DNA of 47,054 bases from Shewanella hanedai. GTDB lineage: Bacteria; Pseudomonadota; Gammaproteobacteria; Enterobacterales; Shewanellaceae. The notes under the pieces are model-generated. The model was given only the letters and a program-made list of their open reading frames with translations, did no database searches and was not told where the DNA came from. Both the position numbers and the translations under genes were made by a program. This document shows positions 15,667 through 23,989 of the stretch, piece by piece. Where the stretch lies: contig NZ_VKGK01000039.1 of NCBI RefSeq assembly GCF_007197645.1, positions 1-47,054 of the forward strand. The letters are read 5' to 3'. Every line of letters begins with the position of its first letter. Position 1 is the first letter of the stretch.

Positions 15667-17256
15667 TTAATGACGGAAGTGACGCATTCCGGTAAACACC
15701 ATTGCCATGCCGTGTTCATCCGCTGCGGCAATGATCTCTTCATCACGAATAGAACCACCTGGTTGGATAATACAACTGATACCAGCAGCTGCTGCTGCAT
15801 CAATACCGTCACGGAATGGGAAGAAAGCATCTGAGGCCATCACAGAGTCTTGAACTTCAAGTCCTTCATCTGCTGCTTTAATACCTGCGACTTTCGCGCT
15901 GTATACACGGCTCATTTGGCCAGCACCGACACCAATCGTCATGCTGTTTTTAGCGTAAACAATGGCGTTAGATTTAACGAACTTAGCCACTTTCCAGCAG
16001 AACATAAGGTCTTTCATTTCAGCTTCAGTAGGCTGACGCTTAGAGACGACTTTTACATCCTCTAGAGTAACCATACCTTGGTCTCTGTCCTGAAGTAATA
16101 AACCACCGTTAACGCGCTTGTAATCTAGGCTGGTGGTTTTAGAACCCCATTCACCACACTCAAGTAGACGGACGTTAGCTTTGGCTGCGACGATGTCTCG
16201 AGCTGCTTGGCTGACTTTGGGTGCGATAATCACTTCAACGAACTGGCGCTCGACAATGGCGCTAGCCGTTGCTGCATCAAGTTCACGGTTGAAGGCGATG
16301 ATGCCGCCAAACGCTGATGTTGGATCCGTTTGATATGCTCGGTTGTAAGCTTCGAGAAGATCTGCACCAATGGCAACACCACAAGGGTTCGCATGCTTAA
16401 CAATCACGCAAGCTGGCTCGTTGAACTCTTTGACACACTCAAGAGCGGAATCGGTATCGGCGATGTTGTTGTAAGAGAGCGCTTTACCTTGAAGTTGAAC
16501 TGCAGTTGCAACAGACGCTTCATCTAAGTTGATATCAACATAGAAAGCGGCCGTTTGATGGCTGTTTTCGCCATAACGCAGATCTTGCTTCTTGATTAAC
16601 TGAGTATTGTAAGTGCGTGGGAATTTAGAGTCGTCATGACACTCATCACTACTATGGGCTGGAACCATAGTTCCGAAGTAGTTAGCGATCATGCCGTCAT
16701 AGGCTGCAGTGTGTTCAAAAGCTGCAATAGCTAAATCGAAACGAGTCTCAAGTGTTGTGCTGCCTTCATTGGCATTCATTTCAGCAATAACGCGGTCGTA
16801 ATCGTGCGCGTTAACGATGATAGTTGTATCTTTATGGTTTTTGGCAGTAGAACGAACCATTGTCGGGCCGCCAATATCGATATTTTCGATGGCGTCAGCA
16901 AGAGTACAACCCTCTTTAGCTACGGTTTCTGCAAATGGGTACAGATTGACTGCAACGAGATCAATAGGCTTAATATTGTGTTGTTCCATGACAAGCTCAT
17001 CGATTCCACGACGCGCTAAAATACCGCCATGCACTTTAGGGTGTAAAGTTTTAACGCGACCATCCATAATTTCTGGGTGTCCGGTATGATCCGATACTTC
17101 AATGACAGGCACACCGTTATCAGCCAAAAGGCGGGCGGTGCCACCAGTAGACAGTAGTTCTACGCCTTGAGCGTGTAAAGACTTAGCAAACTCAAGTATT
17201 CCGGTTTTATCTGAAACGCTTAGCAGCGCACGACGAATGGGTCTGGCATTTTTCAT
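15667..17256 (-). CDS. purH: Bifunctional AICAR transformylase / IMP cyclohydrolase
   Basis: Performs the last two steps of IMP synthesis, formylation of AICAR from 10-formyl-THF and ring closure. The 529-residue length equals E. coli PurH. The N-terminal MGS-like cyclohydrolase domain (~1-200) begins RPIRRALLSVSDKTGILEFA and contains STGGTARLL, GRVKTLHPKVHGGIL and NIDIGGPTMVRSTAKNH. The C-terminal transformylase domain has QDLRYGENSHQ, the catalytic Lys-His of VKHANPCGVA and ends PGGSIRDEEIIAAADEHGMAMVFTGMRHFRH. First gene of the purH-purD unit. Its leader carries a 15-bp hairpin (17291-17348). Confidence 0.98.
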   Translation of the reverse strand: MKNARPIRRALLSVSDKTGILEFAKSLHAQGVELLSTGGTARLLADNGVPVIEVSDHTGHPEIMDGRVKTLHPKVHGGILARRGIDELVMEQHNIKPIDLVAVNLYPFAETVAKEGCTLADAIENIDIGGPTMVRSTAKNHKDTTIIVNAHDYDRVIAEMNANEGSTTLETRFDLAIAAFEHTAAYDGMIANYFGTMVPAHSSDECHDDSKFPRTYNTQLIKKQDLRYGENSHQTAAFYVDINLDEASVATAVQLQGKALSYNNIADTDSALECVKEFNEPACVIVKHANPCGVAIGADLLEAYNRAYQTDPTSAFGGIIAFNRELDAATASAIVERQFVEVIIAPKVSQAARDIVAAKANVRLLECGEWGSKTTSLDYKRVNGGLLLQDRDQGMVTLEDVKVVSKRQPTEAEMKDLMFCWKVAKFVKSNAIVYAKNSMTIGVGAGQMSRVYSAKVAGIKAADEGLEVQDSVMASDAFFPFRDGIDAAAAAGISCIIQPGGSIRDEEIIAAADEHGMAMVFTGMRHFRH

Positions 17257-17290
17257 TTTGGGTACAGTGTCCAGTAGTTATTTTAAGGAT

Positions 17291-17348
17291 CTTTCGGAAA
17301 ACAGAACTGCATTGTGATTCATCATGCCTAAAATCTGTTTTCCAAAAG
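17291..17348 (-). promoter_or_regulatory. Long hairpin in the purH leader
   Basis: CTTTCGGAAAACAGA (17291-17305) faces TCTGTTTTCCAAAAG (17334-17348). In the minus-strand RNA all 15 positions pair, counting one G-U, around a 28-nt loop that can itself pair GCAU/AUGC. The base lies 34 nt before the purH ATG, and no T run follows. This may be a leader control element or a large inverted operator. It lacks the hallmark segments of the ZTP (pfl) riboswitch known upstream of purH in other bacteria. Confidence 0.6.
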
Positions 17349-17597
17349 TCCCTCAAGGTTAACTTTTAGCATACCCTCTCTGCCACGGCGCGCGTATTTT
17401 AACTTAAAACCTACCATTAGGCTTTTTTTCTATGTGATTTCACAATACGGATAAGCGAACAAAGACTAATGACTATTCAGTGTTAGTTTTTGGCGTTTAT
17501 AGGGCCAGATCTGAGTTAAGAACGTTAAAATACAGTGCTAAATCACATTCTAACAACAAATAGAGGCTGCTAGGTTAAATTTATTGCATTATAACCC

Positions 17598-17629
17598 TTG
17601 ACCTTGGATTTAACTCTAAGGTTTATACT
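17598..17629 (+). promoter_or_regulatory. MerR-type promoter/operator of the metal-response genes
   Basis: TTGACC (17598-17603) and TATACT (17624-17629) are 20 bp apart, the overlong spacer typical of MerR-activated promoters. The spacer region holds an imperfect palindrome with arms ACCTT (17601) and AAGGT (to 17622). This is the expected binding site for the ZntR/CueR-like protein encoded 45 bp downstream. Confidence 0.8.
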
Positions 17630-17673
17630 GAGTCATACTCAAGATGGTTATGATCGTAGAACAAGGGGGATTC

Positions 17674-18153
17674 ATGTATCGAATTGGCGAACTGGCAAAA
17701 CAATGCGAAGTGAAAGCTGACACATTAAGGTTTTATGAAAAGCATGGCCTGTTGACGCCATCGTCACGTAGTGATTCAGGATACCGCCTCTATAATGACA
17801 ACGATGTTGAGCGGTTACGATTTATATTAAGAGCTAAGGCCGTTGGTTTCACCTTAGCTGAGATCACTGAACTGCTTTCTATTGAGCTTGATAAATCTAA
17901 TTGGGCCTGCGCTGATGTTAAAGGGCTTGTAGACAGTAAACTTGCTTATGTGAATGAGAGAATAACAGAATTAAATCATTTTCAAGTTTCGCTTCAGCGT
18001 CTGTCAGATGCTTGCTGTGGTGGCCCTGAGAGTGCAGAGCATTGCTCTATTTTGGAAGCGTTAGAGTCAAATACGGATAACATCAAATGTGAAAATCATG
18101 CTCACGACCATGATGCGTCCGAATATACAAAAAATTGTCAGAGTAAGGGGTAG
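17674..18153 (+). CDS. MerR-family metal-responsive regulator (ZntR-like)
   Basis: 159 residues from ATG 17674, preceded by AAGGGGGA. The start MYRIGELAK aligns with E. coli ZntR; an in-frame ATG ten codons upstream lacks a comparable site. The N-terminal winged helix (1-70) is followed by the dimerisation coiled coil (~80-112) and a metal loop. Of the ZntR zinc ligands, C79, C114, C115 and C124 are present, but position 119 is Glu rather than His and a His occurs at 123. The C-terminal extension (C139, HAHDHD, C155) is rich in possible ligands. This suggests a soft or borderline divalent metal such as Zn, Cd or Pb; the exact metal is uncertain. It should activate the spacer-distorted promoter upstream and so its own operon with the permease 3 bp downstream. 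Confidence 0.9.
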   Translation: MYRIGELAKQCEVKADTLRFYEKHGLLTPSSRSDSGYRLYNDNDVERLRFILRAKAVGFTLAEITELLSIELDKSNWACADVKGLVDSKLAYVNERITELNHFQVSLQRLSDACCGGPESAEHCSILEALESNTDNIKCENHAHDHDASEYTKNCQSKG

Positions 18154-18156
18154 TTT

Positions 18157-19500
18157 ATGTTGTTAACGAATTTTATTGATCTGTTTTTAGATTCAGCCCC
18201 TTGGCTACTCCTAGGACTAGTGTTAGCTGGTATGTTGAAAATGTTTGTGCCTATGGCATGGATGCAGAAGCAACTCGGTGGTCATGGGTTTAAGACTGTG
18301 GTTAAAGCTGCTGTGTTAGGTGCACCTCTACCTTTATGTTCATGTGGTGTTATTCCAGCTGCGGTAGGCCTACGACGTGCTGGTGCATCGAAGGCTGCGA
18401 CTACGTCATTTTTAGTGTCAACACCTGAAACTGGGGTCGATTCTGTCACGGTATCTTATGTGCTACTTGGTCCATTTATGGCTATCGTAAGGCCGATTGC
18501 CGCTGTGACGAGTGCGATTGTTGCGGGATTATTGGTTGGACGCGATGATCCAGATGATCCTATTTCAGCTAAAAGCCAGTCTGAAAAACCAGTGACAAAA
18601 GATGTGGTATCTGAATCATGTTGCAGTAAAAGTGAAATAGTTGAGCAGAAGGCTAAAAGTTCGTGTTGCAGCTCTAAGGCTGAATCAAATGTGAAGCCAA
18701 CCGTGACGATGACCCCAATGGCTGCTAGTGAGAGCTTGATGGCTACTAGCGCTAAATTAACACCTTCACCAGTCGTTAAAGCAGATGCATGTTGTAGCAG
18801 TAAAAGTACGCCAGTTGAAAGTAAACCTTCATGCTGCAGTTCTACTCAGAGTGGATCGGGTAACACTAATGACGAAGAAAGTTGCTGTGAATCGACACAA
18901 GATATTGCGACAGAGTTAAAAGGCACCTCGGTGTTCAGTCGTATTGGCAAAGGGTTGCACTTCGCTGCTACTGATTTGGTGCGTGACACCACTGTTTGGC
19001 TATTGATTGGCTTGTTCTTTGCCGCTTTAGTACAGACCTATGTGCCAGGTGATTTCATGGCTAAATGGGGCGATGGCATACTCGCTATGTTAGTTATGGT
19101 GTTGGTTTCTGTTCCTATGTATATCTGTGCGACAGCATCGACTCCTATCGCAGCGGGTCTTTTGTTAGCAGGTGTATCACCTGGAGCTGTATTGGTGTTT
19201 ATGCTGGCAGGTCCGGCAACCAATATTGCAACCTTAGGTGTAGTGACCAAAGAACTGGGCAAACGAGCGTTATTTGGTTATCTCGGTGGAGTACTTGGCG
19301 TGGCGCTGGTTTCAGGCATCTTGGTTAATTACTTGGTTGATACTTTTGGTTTCGAGGTCATGCCACAAATTGGTGAACAGCATAACTTACTACCAAGTGC
19401 CATTGTCTATAGCTCAGGCGTCGTGTTAGCGATATTGATGATTAAAGTACTGGTGGAAAAGTTGCCGAAGAATTGGTGGCGAAGAGATTGTTGCTCATAA
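18157..19500 (+). CDS. YraQ/DUF318-type permease with a Cys-Cys-rich cytosolic loop
   Basis: 447 residues. Two membrane halves (~5-130 and ~268-440) are related to PF03773-type permeases, with the family motifs LGAPLPLCSCGVIPAAVGLRRAG (CSC at 61-63) and FMLAGPATNIATLGV. Between them is a ~130-residue hydrophilic loop with five Cys-Cys pairs (155-156, 170-171, 212-213, 226-227, 243-244), mostly within SCCS-like repeats. A sixth pair ends the protein (445-446, RDCCS). Such pairs suit binding of soft metals or arsenite. It is co-transcribed with a metal-sensing MerR protein (3-bp gap, AAGGGG ribosome site), so it is probably an efflux or metal-handling permease. The substrate is an inference. 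A terminator follows. Confidence 0.88.
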   Translation: MLLTNFIDLFLDSAPWLLLGLVLAGMLKMFVPMAWMQKQLGGHGFKTVVKAAVLGAPLPLCSCGVIPAAVGLRRAGASKAATTSFLVSTPETGVDSVTVSYVLLGPFMAIVRPIAAVTSAIVAGLLVGRDDPDDPISAKSQSEKPVTKDVVSESCCSKSEIVEQKAKSSCCSSKAESNVKPTVTMTPMAASESLMATSAKLTPSPVVKADACCSSKSTPVESKPSCCSSTQSGSGNTNDEESCCESTQDIATELKGTSVFSRIGKGLHFAATDLVRDTTVWLLIGLFFAALVQTYVPGDFMAKWGDGILAMLVMVLVSVPMYICATASTPIAAGLLLAGVSPGAVLVFMLAGPATNIATLGVVTKELGKRALFGYLGGVLGVALVSGILVNYLVDTFGFEVMPQIGEQHNLLPSAIVYSSGVVLAILMIKVLVEKLPKNWWRRDCCS

Positions 19501-19515
19501 ATTAACTAATATACT

Positions 19516-19546
19516 AAGCCAGTGGGTTACACCTACTGGCTTTTTT
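19516..19546 (+). terminator. Terminator of the merR-permease operon
   Basis: AAGCCAGT/ACTGGCTT hairpin with an 11-nt loop (inner GG/CC pairing possible) followed by a run of T, 15 bases after the permease stop. Confidence 0.9.
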
Positions 19547-19577
19547 GGTTCTAGTGCTACTGTGGCTGAAGCCGCAC

Positions 19578-19982
19578 CTAATTAGCTAAAATTTTATCAA
19601 GAATGGGCTTATTGGCCTCTGGAAAATCATAATTGACTAAATCTGGTTTTGGCACCCAGCAGATCTGCTGATTCTCTAGCCCTGTCGCTTCGCCATCAAA
19701 ATCAGAGACGAGATGAATATCTAACAGAACTTGCTTATCAGGGTAATCGTGGCTGATCTCCATAAGCGGACTGCTTGAGATAACATCTAAGTTTACCTCT
19801 TCTTTTAGTTCTCGAATAAGCGCATCTGTCACCGTTTCACCTTGCTCAACCTTACCTCCGGGAAATTCCCATTTCCCCCCTTGATGAAGGTGGTCAAGAC
19901 GTTTCGCAAGTAAGACCTCTTGTTTGCTGTTCATGATAACGGCTACTGCAACATGCACTCTTTTTATCGCTAATTCAGGCAT
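19578..19982 (-). CDS. mutT: MutT-like Nudix pyrophosphohydrolase (8-oxo-dGTPase)
   Basis: 134 residues. MutT removes 8-oxo-dGTP from the nucleotide pool and so prevents A:T to C:G transversions. The Nudix box GKVEQGETVTDALIREL-KEEVNL matches GX5EX7REUXEEXGU except that the last Gly is Asn. The catalytic glutamates of REL-x-EE are kept, and WEFPGGK before the box is the usual MutT context. The ATG is 3 bp after the yacG stop and has little ribosome site of its own, suggesting coupling. The yacG-mutT neighbourhood is conserved in E. coli relatives. Last gene of the minus-strand group before the convergent permease operon. Confidence 0.92.
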   Translation of the reverse strand: MPELAIKRVHVAVAVIMNSKQEVLLAKRLDHLHQGGKWEFPGGKVEQGETVTDALIRELKEEVNLDVISSSPLMEISHDYPDKQVLLDIHLVSDFDGEATGLENQQICWVPKPDLVNYDFPEANKPILDKILAN

Positions 19983-19985
19983 GGA

Positions 19986-20198
19986 TTAATTCTCTTTGAA
20001 AAAACCGGTTTCGTCATAGCCTAGGCTGTCTAAGTCATCAATATTGAATTCTGACTTAACGGGGATAGCATGTTTTTCAGAAGCCCAATCACCAAGATCG
20101 ATCAGTTTGCAGCGATCACTACAAAAGGGTTTGAATTTAGATTCGGCGCTCCAGATCACTTCTGTCTGGCAGGTAGGGCATTTTACACTTGTAGGCAT
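19986..20198 (-). CDS. yacG: DNA gyrase inhibitor YacG (zinc-finger protein)
   Basis: About 70 residues. The zinc-binding motif CPTCQ...FCSDRC (C-x2-C, then C-x3-C) and the downstream RCKLIDLGDWASEKHAIP are diagnostic of YacG, which binds GyrB and inhibits gyrase. The ATG at 20198 gives MPTSVKCPTC. A TTG at 20210 would add MSSP and is possible, because neither has a convincing ribosome site. Sits between zapD and mutT as in E. coli. Confidence 0.92.
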   Translation of the reverse strand: MPTSVKCPTCQTEVIWSAESKFKPFCSDRCKLIDLGDWASEKHAIPVKSEFNIDDLDSLGYDETGFFKEN

Positions 20199-20270
20199 GG
20201 GAGAGCTCAACTACTGAGTTTAATGACGTAGAGTCACTAAAAATTTGATGATGGGTTAATCATACTGATT

Positions 20271-21005
20271 TTAAGTACAGGTAGCCAATTGGAATTCTAT
20301 CGTTTGATCTGAGTGCTTTTGCTCGTCAAATTGAACGAAGTGAATAGCGTAGCGATTCTTGTGTCCACTGATTGTGGGGTAGCAACCTTGTTGAGAGTCA
20401 ATTTTAACTCTAACCATAGAGAGTGCTTGATTACTATTGCCTTGGAAAAAACCGACTTTTGCGACAGTTTCACAATATTGCGTTGTTTGTCTGGTGAGTT
20501 CGAGTAATAAATTAATGGGATTTAATAGAGCGGTAAAATTATCGACCCATTGTAAGTATTCTTGCTGACGTACATCCCAAGGTTTGGCTAACCAATAATG
20601 AAGCTGGGGAAGATCGAAGTTACAACATGCACCTGGCATATTAAATCTTTGCCTTAATGCTGCGATGAAACGATCTTGTTTAAGCTTAGCGCCTGGTCGG
20701 TCACAAGCTTGAAGAGATTCTTTAGCCGTTATTAGGCGATTTAAATAAGCTTCAACTTGAATGGTGTCAATATGTGGGAGAGATTGCCAGTTAGACAGGG
20801 TTGTTATTTTTTTATCAAGATCGTTTAGGACTTCACCTCTATAATCACAGCGCTCAGTCAGCTCACACAGAGAAAAAAGAGGGTAAAAACATCTATGCTG
20901 ATGATCTTGTTCCACATTCGTCTGTAGCTGTTGTGATAAATACTCTAAACGTAGAAAACTTCTGGTTTTCTCGTTTAGAGGCTGTTCATAAGTCAATTTT
21001 GTCAT
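20271..21005 (-). CDS. zapD: Cell division protein ZapD
   Basis: 244 residues, cytosolic and mainly helical. ZapD binds the C-terminus of FtsZ and bundles protofilaments at midcell. The family opening YEQPLNEKTRSFLRLEYL, the central PGACCNFDLPQLHYWL and the C-terminal QGCYPTISGHKNRYAIHF are present. The start ATG is 8 bp after the coaE stop, so the two are co-transcribed, as in E. coli coaE-zapD-yacG. Confidence 0.96.
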   Translation of the reverse strand: MTKLTYEQPLNEKTRSFLRLEYLSQQLQTNVEQDHQHRCFYPLFSLCELTERCDYRGEVLNDLDKKITTLSNWQSLPHIDTIQVEAYLNRLITAKESLQACDRPGAKLKQDRFIAALRQRFNMPGACCNFDLPQLHYWLAKPWDVRQQEYLQWVDNFTALLNPINLLLELTRQTTQYCETVAKVGFFQGNSNQALSMVRVKIDSQQGCYPTISGHKNRYAIHFVQFDEQKHSDQTIEFQLATCT

Positions 21006-21013
21006 GGCATCGA

Positions 21014-21619
21014 TTAAGCGTTATTGGACAATTTTAAATAGTTATTATGGAGTGCAATTATTTTGCTTCTCAGTGCCGATATCTCTCCATGATTGTCGAT
21101 GACATCATCAGCTTTTGACAGTTTATCTTCTCTTGAGGCTTGGCTGTCAATGATGCTCTGAACCTGCTCTGCAGATACAGAATCCCTTATAATGGTTCTA
21201 TTTCGTTGTTGCTTTGGTGAAATATCAACCAAAAGTGTTCGGTTAACTAACCTATCTAATCCATTCTCAAATAGCAAGGGAGCAATTAAAATGCTGTATG
21301 GAGATTGGGTTCTGTCGAGTTGATTTAACATCTCGGTGCGTATCATTGGATGCAGTAAAGCATTTAACCACTCTCGATCAACATCCTTTGAAAAAATCAG
21401 TTCTCTTAACTTGGCTCTGTTTAAACTCGCATCTGGGTTTAAAATGTCATTTCCGAAGCGTGCTACTATCTGTGCTAAGCCCTTTGTGCCTGTTGATACA
21501 ACCTCACGGGCAACGATATCTGCGTCAACAAGCTCAATGCCTAATTCAGCGAATATATTGGCAACGGTTGTTTTTCCGCTACCAATTCCCCCCGTTAATC
21601 CTATTACTAGACTTGCCAT
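21014..21619 (-). CDS. coaE: Dephospho-CoA kinase
   Basis: 201 residues. Phosphorylates the 3'-hydroxyl of dephospho-CoA, the last step of coenzyme A synthesis. The P-loop GLTGGIGSGKTTVANIF (~8-24) is followed by the DADIVAREVV segment that binds substrate, the LLHPMIR lid region and the IAPLLFE motif. Length equals the family norm (~206). It lies 27 bp after the pilD stop and 8 bp before zapD, matching the pilBCD-coaE order common in gammaproteobacteria. Confidence 0.97.
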   Translation of the reverse strand: MASLVIGLTGGIGSGKTTVANIFAELGIELVDADIVAREVVSTGTKGLAQIVARFGNDILNPDASLNRAKLRELIFSKDVDREWLNALLHPMIRTEMLNQLDRTQSPYSILIAPLLFENGLDRLVNRTLLVDISPKQQRNRTIIRDSVSAEQVQSIIDSQASREDKLSKADDVIDNHGEISALRSKIIALHNNYLKLSNNA

Positions 21620-21646
21620 ATTCTGGACACCTGCAGTGGTATTGTT

Positions 21647-22558
21647 TTAAAGGGTTGAGAGGTACCAAGCATTGATGCTCGAGCCCCATATCATGGCTAT
21701 CCAACCCGCTATAGCAATATAAGGTCCGAACGGAATAGGATTTGAGGAGTTCATTTTTTTAGTCAACATTAACCCTATACCAATAACTGCCCCGACCAAT
21801 GAAGAGAGTAAAATGATGATGGGGAGTACCTGCCACCCAAGCCAGGCACCAAACACGGCTAAGAGCTTAAAGTCCCCATAGCCCATACCTTCCTTGCCCG
21901 TTAACAATTTAAAAGCCCAGAATACACTCCAGAGACTTAAGTAGCCTGCTGCTGCGCCAATGATGGCATCAGTTGGACTACTAAAGGTACTATTTAGGTT
22001 GATGATCAATCCCAACCAAAGCAAGGGGAGGGTTATTTGATCGGGAAGTAGCATCTCATCGAGATCAATACCTGTCAGAATGATCAAGCCAAATGTCAAA
22101 ATGGTAGCAAGTGCAAATTCAATCGTGGGACCAAAGTGGATAGCAAGAAAAGCAATTGCTAGCCCTGAGAATAGTTCAACAACAGGGTATCGTATCGATA
22201 TTTGGGTTTTACATTTAGCACATTTTCCTTTGAGCATTAGCCACCCAAGAATTGGAATATTATGCCAAGGTTTAATATGAGTACCGCATTTAGGGCAAGA
22301 AGAGTTTGGAATGATTAAATTGTATTTTTCAGGGTAATCATCAATGGGTTTATCTAACTTCTTAGCGATGGGGGAAATCAGCTTTTCATGATACTCATTT
22401 AAATACTGATTACATTCTTGTTGCCACTCTCGCTTCATTATGACAGGTAAGCGGTGGATCACTACATTAAGGAAGCTGCCAATAACGCTTGCAAATACAA
22501 AAGCGATAATAGCAAAGAGCCATAGGTTATGGCTCATCGTTGAGATAAATTCTGACAT
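21647..22558 (-). CDS. pilD: Prepilin leader peptidase / N-methyltransferase
   Basis: 303 residues from ATG 22558 (GGAAA 5-6 bases upstream, standard N-terminus); a start 12 codons earlier is less likely. An inner-membrane aspartic protease that cleaves the prepilin leader and methylates the new N-terminal Phe. Features: FASVIGSFLNVVIHRLP at the first helix; a cytosolic zinc-binding loop with C88, C91, C113 and C116; catalytic aspartates in LTGIDLDEMLLPD (~165-167) and in GMGYGDFKLLA (D229); about eight membrane helices. It follows pilC by 109 bp. It probably also serves type II secretion pseudopilins elsewhere in the genome. Confidence 0.96.
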   Translation of the reverse strand: MSEFISTMSHNLWLFAIIAFVFASVIGSFLNVVIHRLPVIMKREWQQECNQYLNEYHEKLISPIAKKLDKPIDDYPEKYNLIIPNSSCPKCGTHIKPWHNIPILGWLMLKGKCAKCKTQISIRYPVVELFSGLAIAFLAIHFGPTIEFALATILTFGLIILTGIDLDEMLLPDQITLPLLWLGLIINLNSTFSSPTDAIIGAAAGYLSLWSVFWAFKLLTGKEGMGYGDFKLLAVFGAWLGWQVLPIIILLSSLVGAVIGIGLMLTKKMNSSNPIPFGPYIAIAGWIAMIWGSSINAWYLSTL

Positions 22559-22667
22559 GATTTCCAAGTTTTCTTTGAAATTGTTAACCGTCATTCTAAC
22601 TGACGAACTTACTCATATGGAAGTTATCTGCTAGATACTGAGCTTTTGGTATTGGATTATTGATACG

Positions 22668-23936
22668 TTAGTTGATAATTTTGCCCATTTGGAAGATGGG
22701 TAAATACATAGCAACAATTAGTCCACCAACTAAAGTGCCGATCACCACCATCATGATTGGTTCAATGAGACTAGATAAACCATCGACGGCATCATCAACT
22801 TGCATTTCGTAAATATTGGCGACTTTATTAAGCATATTATCTAGAGAACCAGATTCCTCGCCGATCATGACCATCTGAATTAGCATGTCAGGGAAAAGCC
22901 CTGTGGTACGCATGGCGACATTCATCTGCATACCAGCCATTACCTCGGAACGTACTTTAATCAAGGCGTTACGGTAAACCGCATTGCCAGAAGCCCCTGC
23001 TGCGGATTCTAAACCATCAATTAGAGGAACACCCGCAGCGAAAGTGGTTGCAAGTGTGCGAGCAAAACGAGCCATGGCAGCCTTGTGAAGAATAGGACCA
23101 ATGGCTGGTATTTTTAGGATAAGAGTATCGACCTTATCCCTAAAAATTTGAGAGTGAAGGTGGGCTCGCTTAAATAAAAAAGCAGCCACAATTATCGCGA
23201 TAGCAAAAATATACCAGGAGGCCTGCAACGCCTCTGATATACCGATGACAAACTGGGTGAATGCAGGGAGCTCGGCACCAAAACCGGCAAAGATTTCCTG
23301 AAATTGTGGCACGACAAAAAGCAACAAGAGCGTCGTTACACCTACGGCGACGACGACAACCGCAGCAGGGTAGAACATGGCTTTTTTTATTTTAGATTTT
23401 AGTGCTTCAGCTTTTTCTTTGTAGAGAGCCACCCGGTCAAATACGGCATCGAGAGAGCCTGAATGTTCACCAGCAGCAACCAAGTCGACATAGAGGTCAT
23501 CAAAGTGCTGTCTGTGTGGTCGCAGGGCATCAGAAAGTGGGATGCCAGATTGCACTTCAGTAACGATCGTTCCCAGTAATTCGCGCATTTTTACTTTTTC
23601 ATGACCGCGCCCCAGCATTTCGATGGTGGTGACCAGAGGTACTCCGGCCTGAAGCATGGTCGCTATTTGTCGGGTGAGCATCGCGATGTCCATCGCGGTT
23701 ATTTTGGGATCGCCTAGCTTAAATAGTGAAGCAGCTTTCTTTTTGACTATTTTGGGATTAACGCCTTGAGATTTTAGTTGGCTTTTTATTTCTGTGATTG
23801 TTGAGCCACGCAGTTCACCTGAGGTTTTTTCCCCATTTCGGTTAAGGCCTTTCCACTCGAAAGTGTAAACTTTAGGTTGGGCTTTTGCGGCTGATTTTTT
23901 GCTTTTTGATTTTTTTGTCGCTGTCGCCGTGGCCAT
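22668..23936 (-). CDS. pilC: Type IV pilus inner-membrane platform protein
   Basis: 422 residues with two T2SSF domains (~75-200 and ~280-400), three predicted membrane helices and the family signatures LTRQIATMLQAGVPLV, AGEHSGSLD, RFARTLATTFAAGVPLIDGL and GEESGSLDNML. PilC couples the PilB and PilT motor ATPases to pilin assembly. The first ~25 residues are Lys/Ala/Ser-rich and cytosolic. AAGGAA lies upstream of the ATG, and pilC starts 53 bp after pilB ends. Confidence 0.96.
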   Translation of the reverse strand: MATATATKKSKSKKSAAKAQPKVYTFEWKGLNRNGEKTSGELRGSTITEIKSQLKSQGVNPKIVKKKAASLFKLGDPKITAMDIAMLTRQIATMLQAGVPLVTTIEMLGRGHEKVKMRELLGTIVTEVQSGIPLSDALRPHRQHFDDLYVDLVAAGEHSGSLDAVFDRVALYKEKAEALKSKIKKAMFYPAAVVVVAVGVTTLLLLFVVPQFQEIFAGFGAELPAFTQFVIGISEALQASWYIFAIAIIVAAFLFKRAHLHSQIFRDKVDTLILKIPAIGPILHKAAMARFARTLATTFAAGVPLIDGLESAAGASGNAVYRNALIKVRSEVMAGMQMNVAMRTTGLFPDMLIQMVMIGEESGSLDNMLNKVANIYEMQVDDAVDGLSSLIEPIMMVVIGTLVGGLIVAMYLPIFQMGKIIN

Positions 23937-23989
23937 GGTATGTTCCTTTGCTATTCAATATTTACAGGAAGCTAGATTTGAATTATTTT

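Noticed and set aside
17256..17348. ZTP (pfl) riboswitch upstream of purH
   Set aside because: The conserved GGGUCGUG-like and CCGCCUGGGC-like segments of that class are not present.
17401..17432. Plus-strand terminator in the purH/merR gap
   Set aside because: The stem is only about 4 bp (CCTA/TAGG) before the T run, and no plus-strand gene precedes it.
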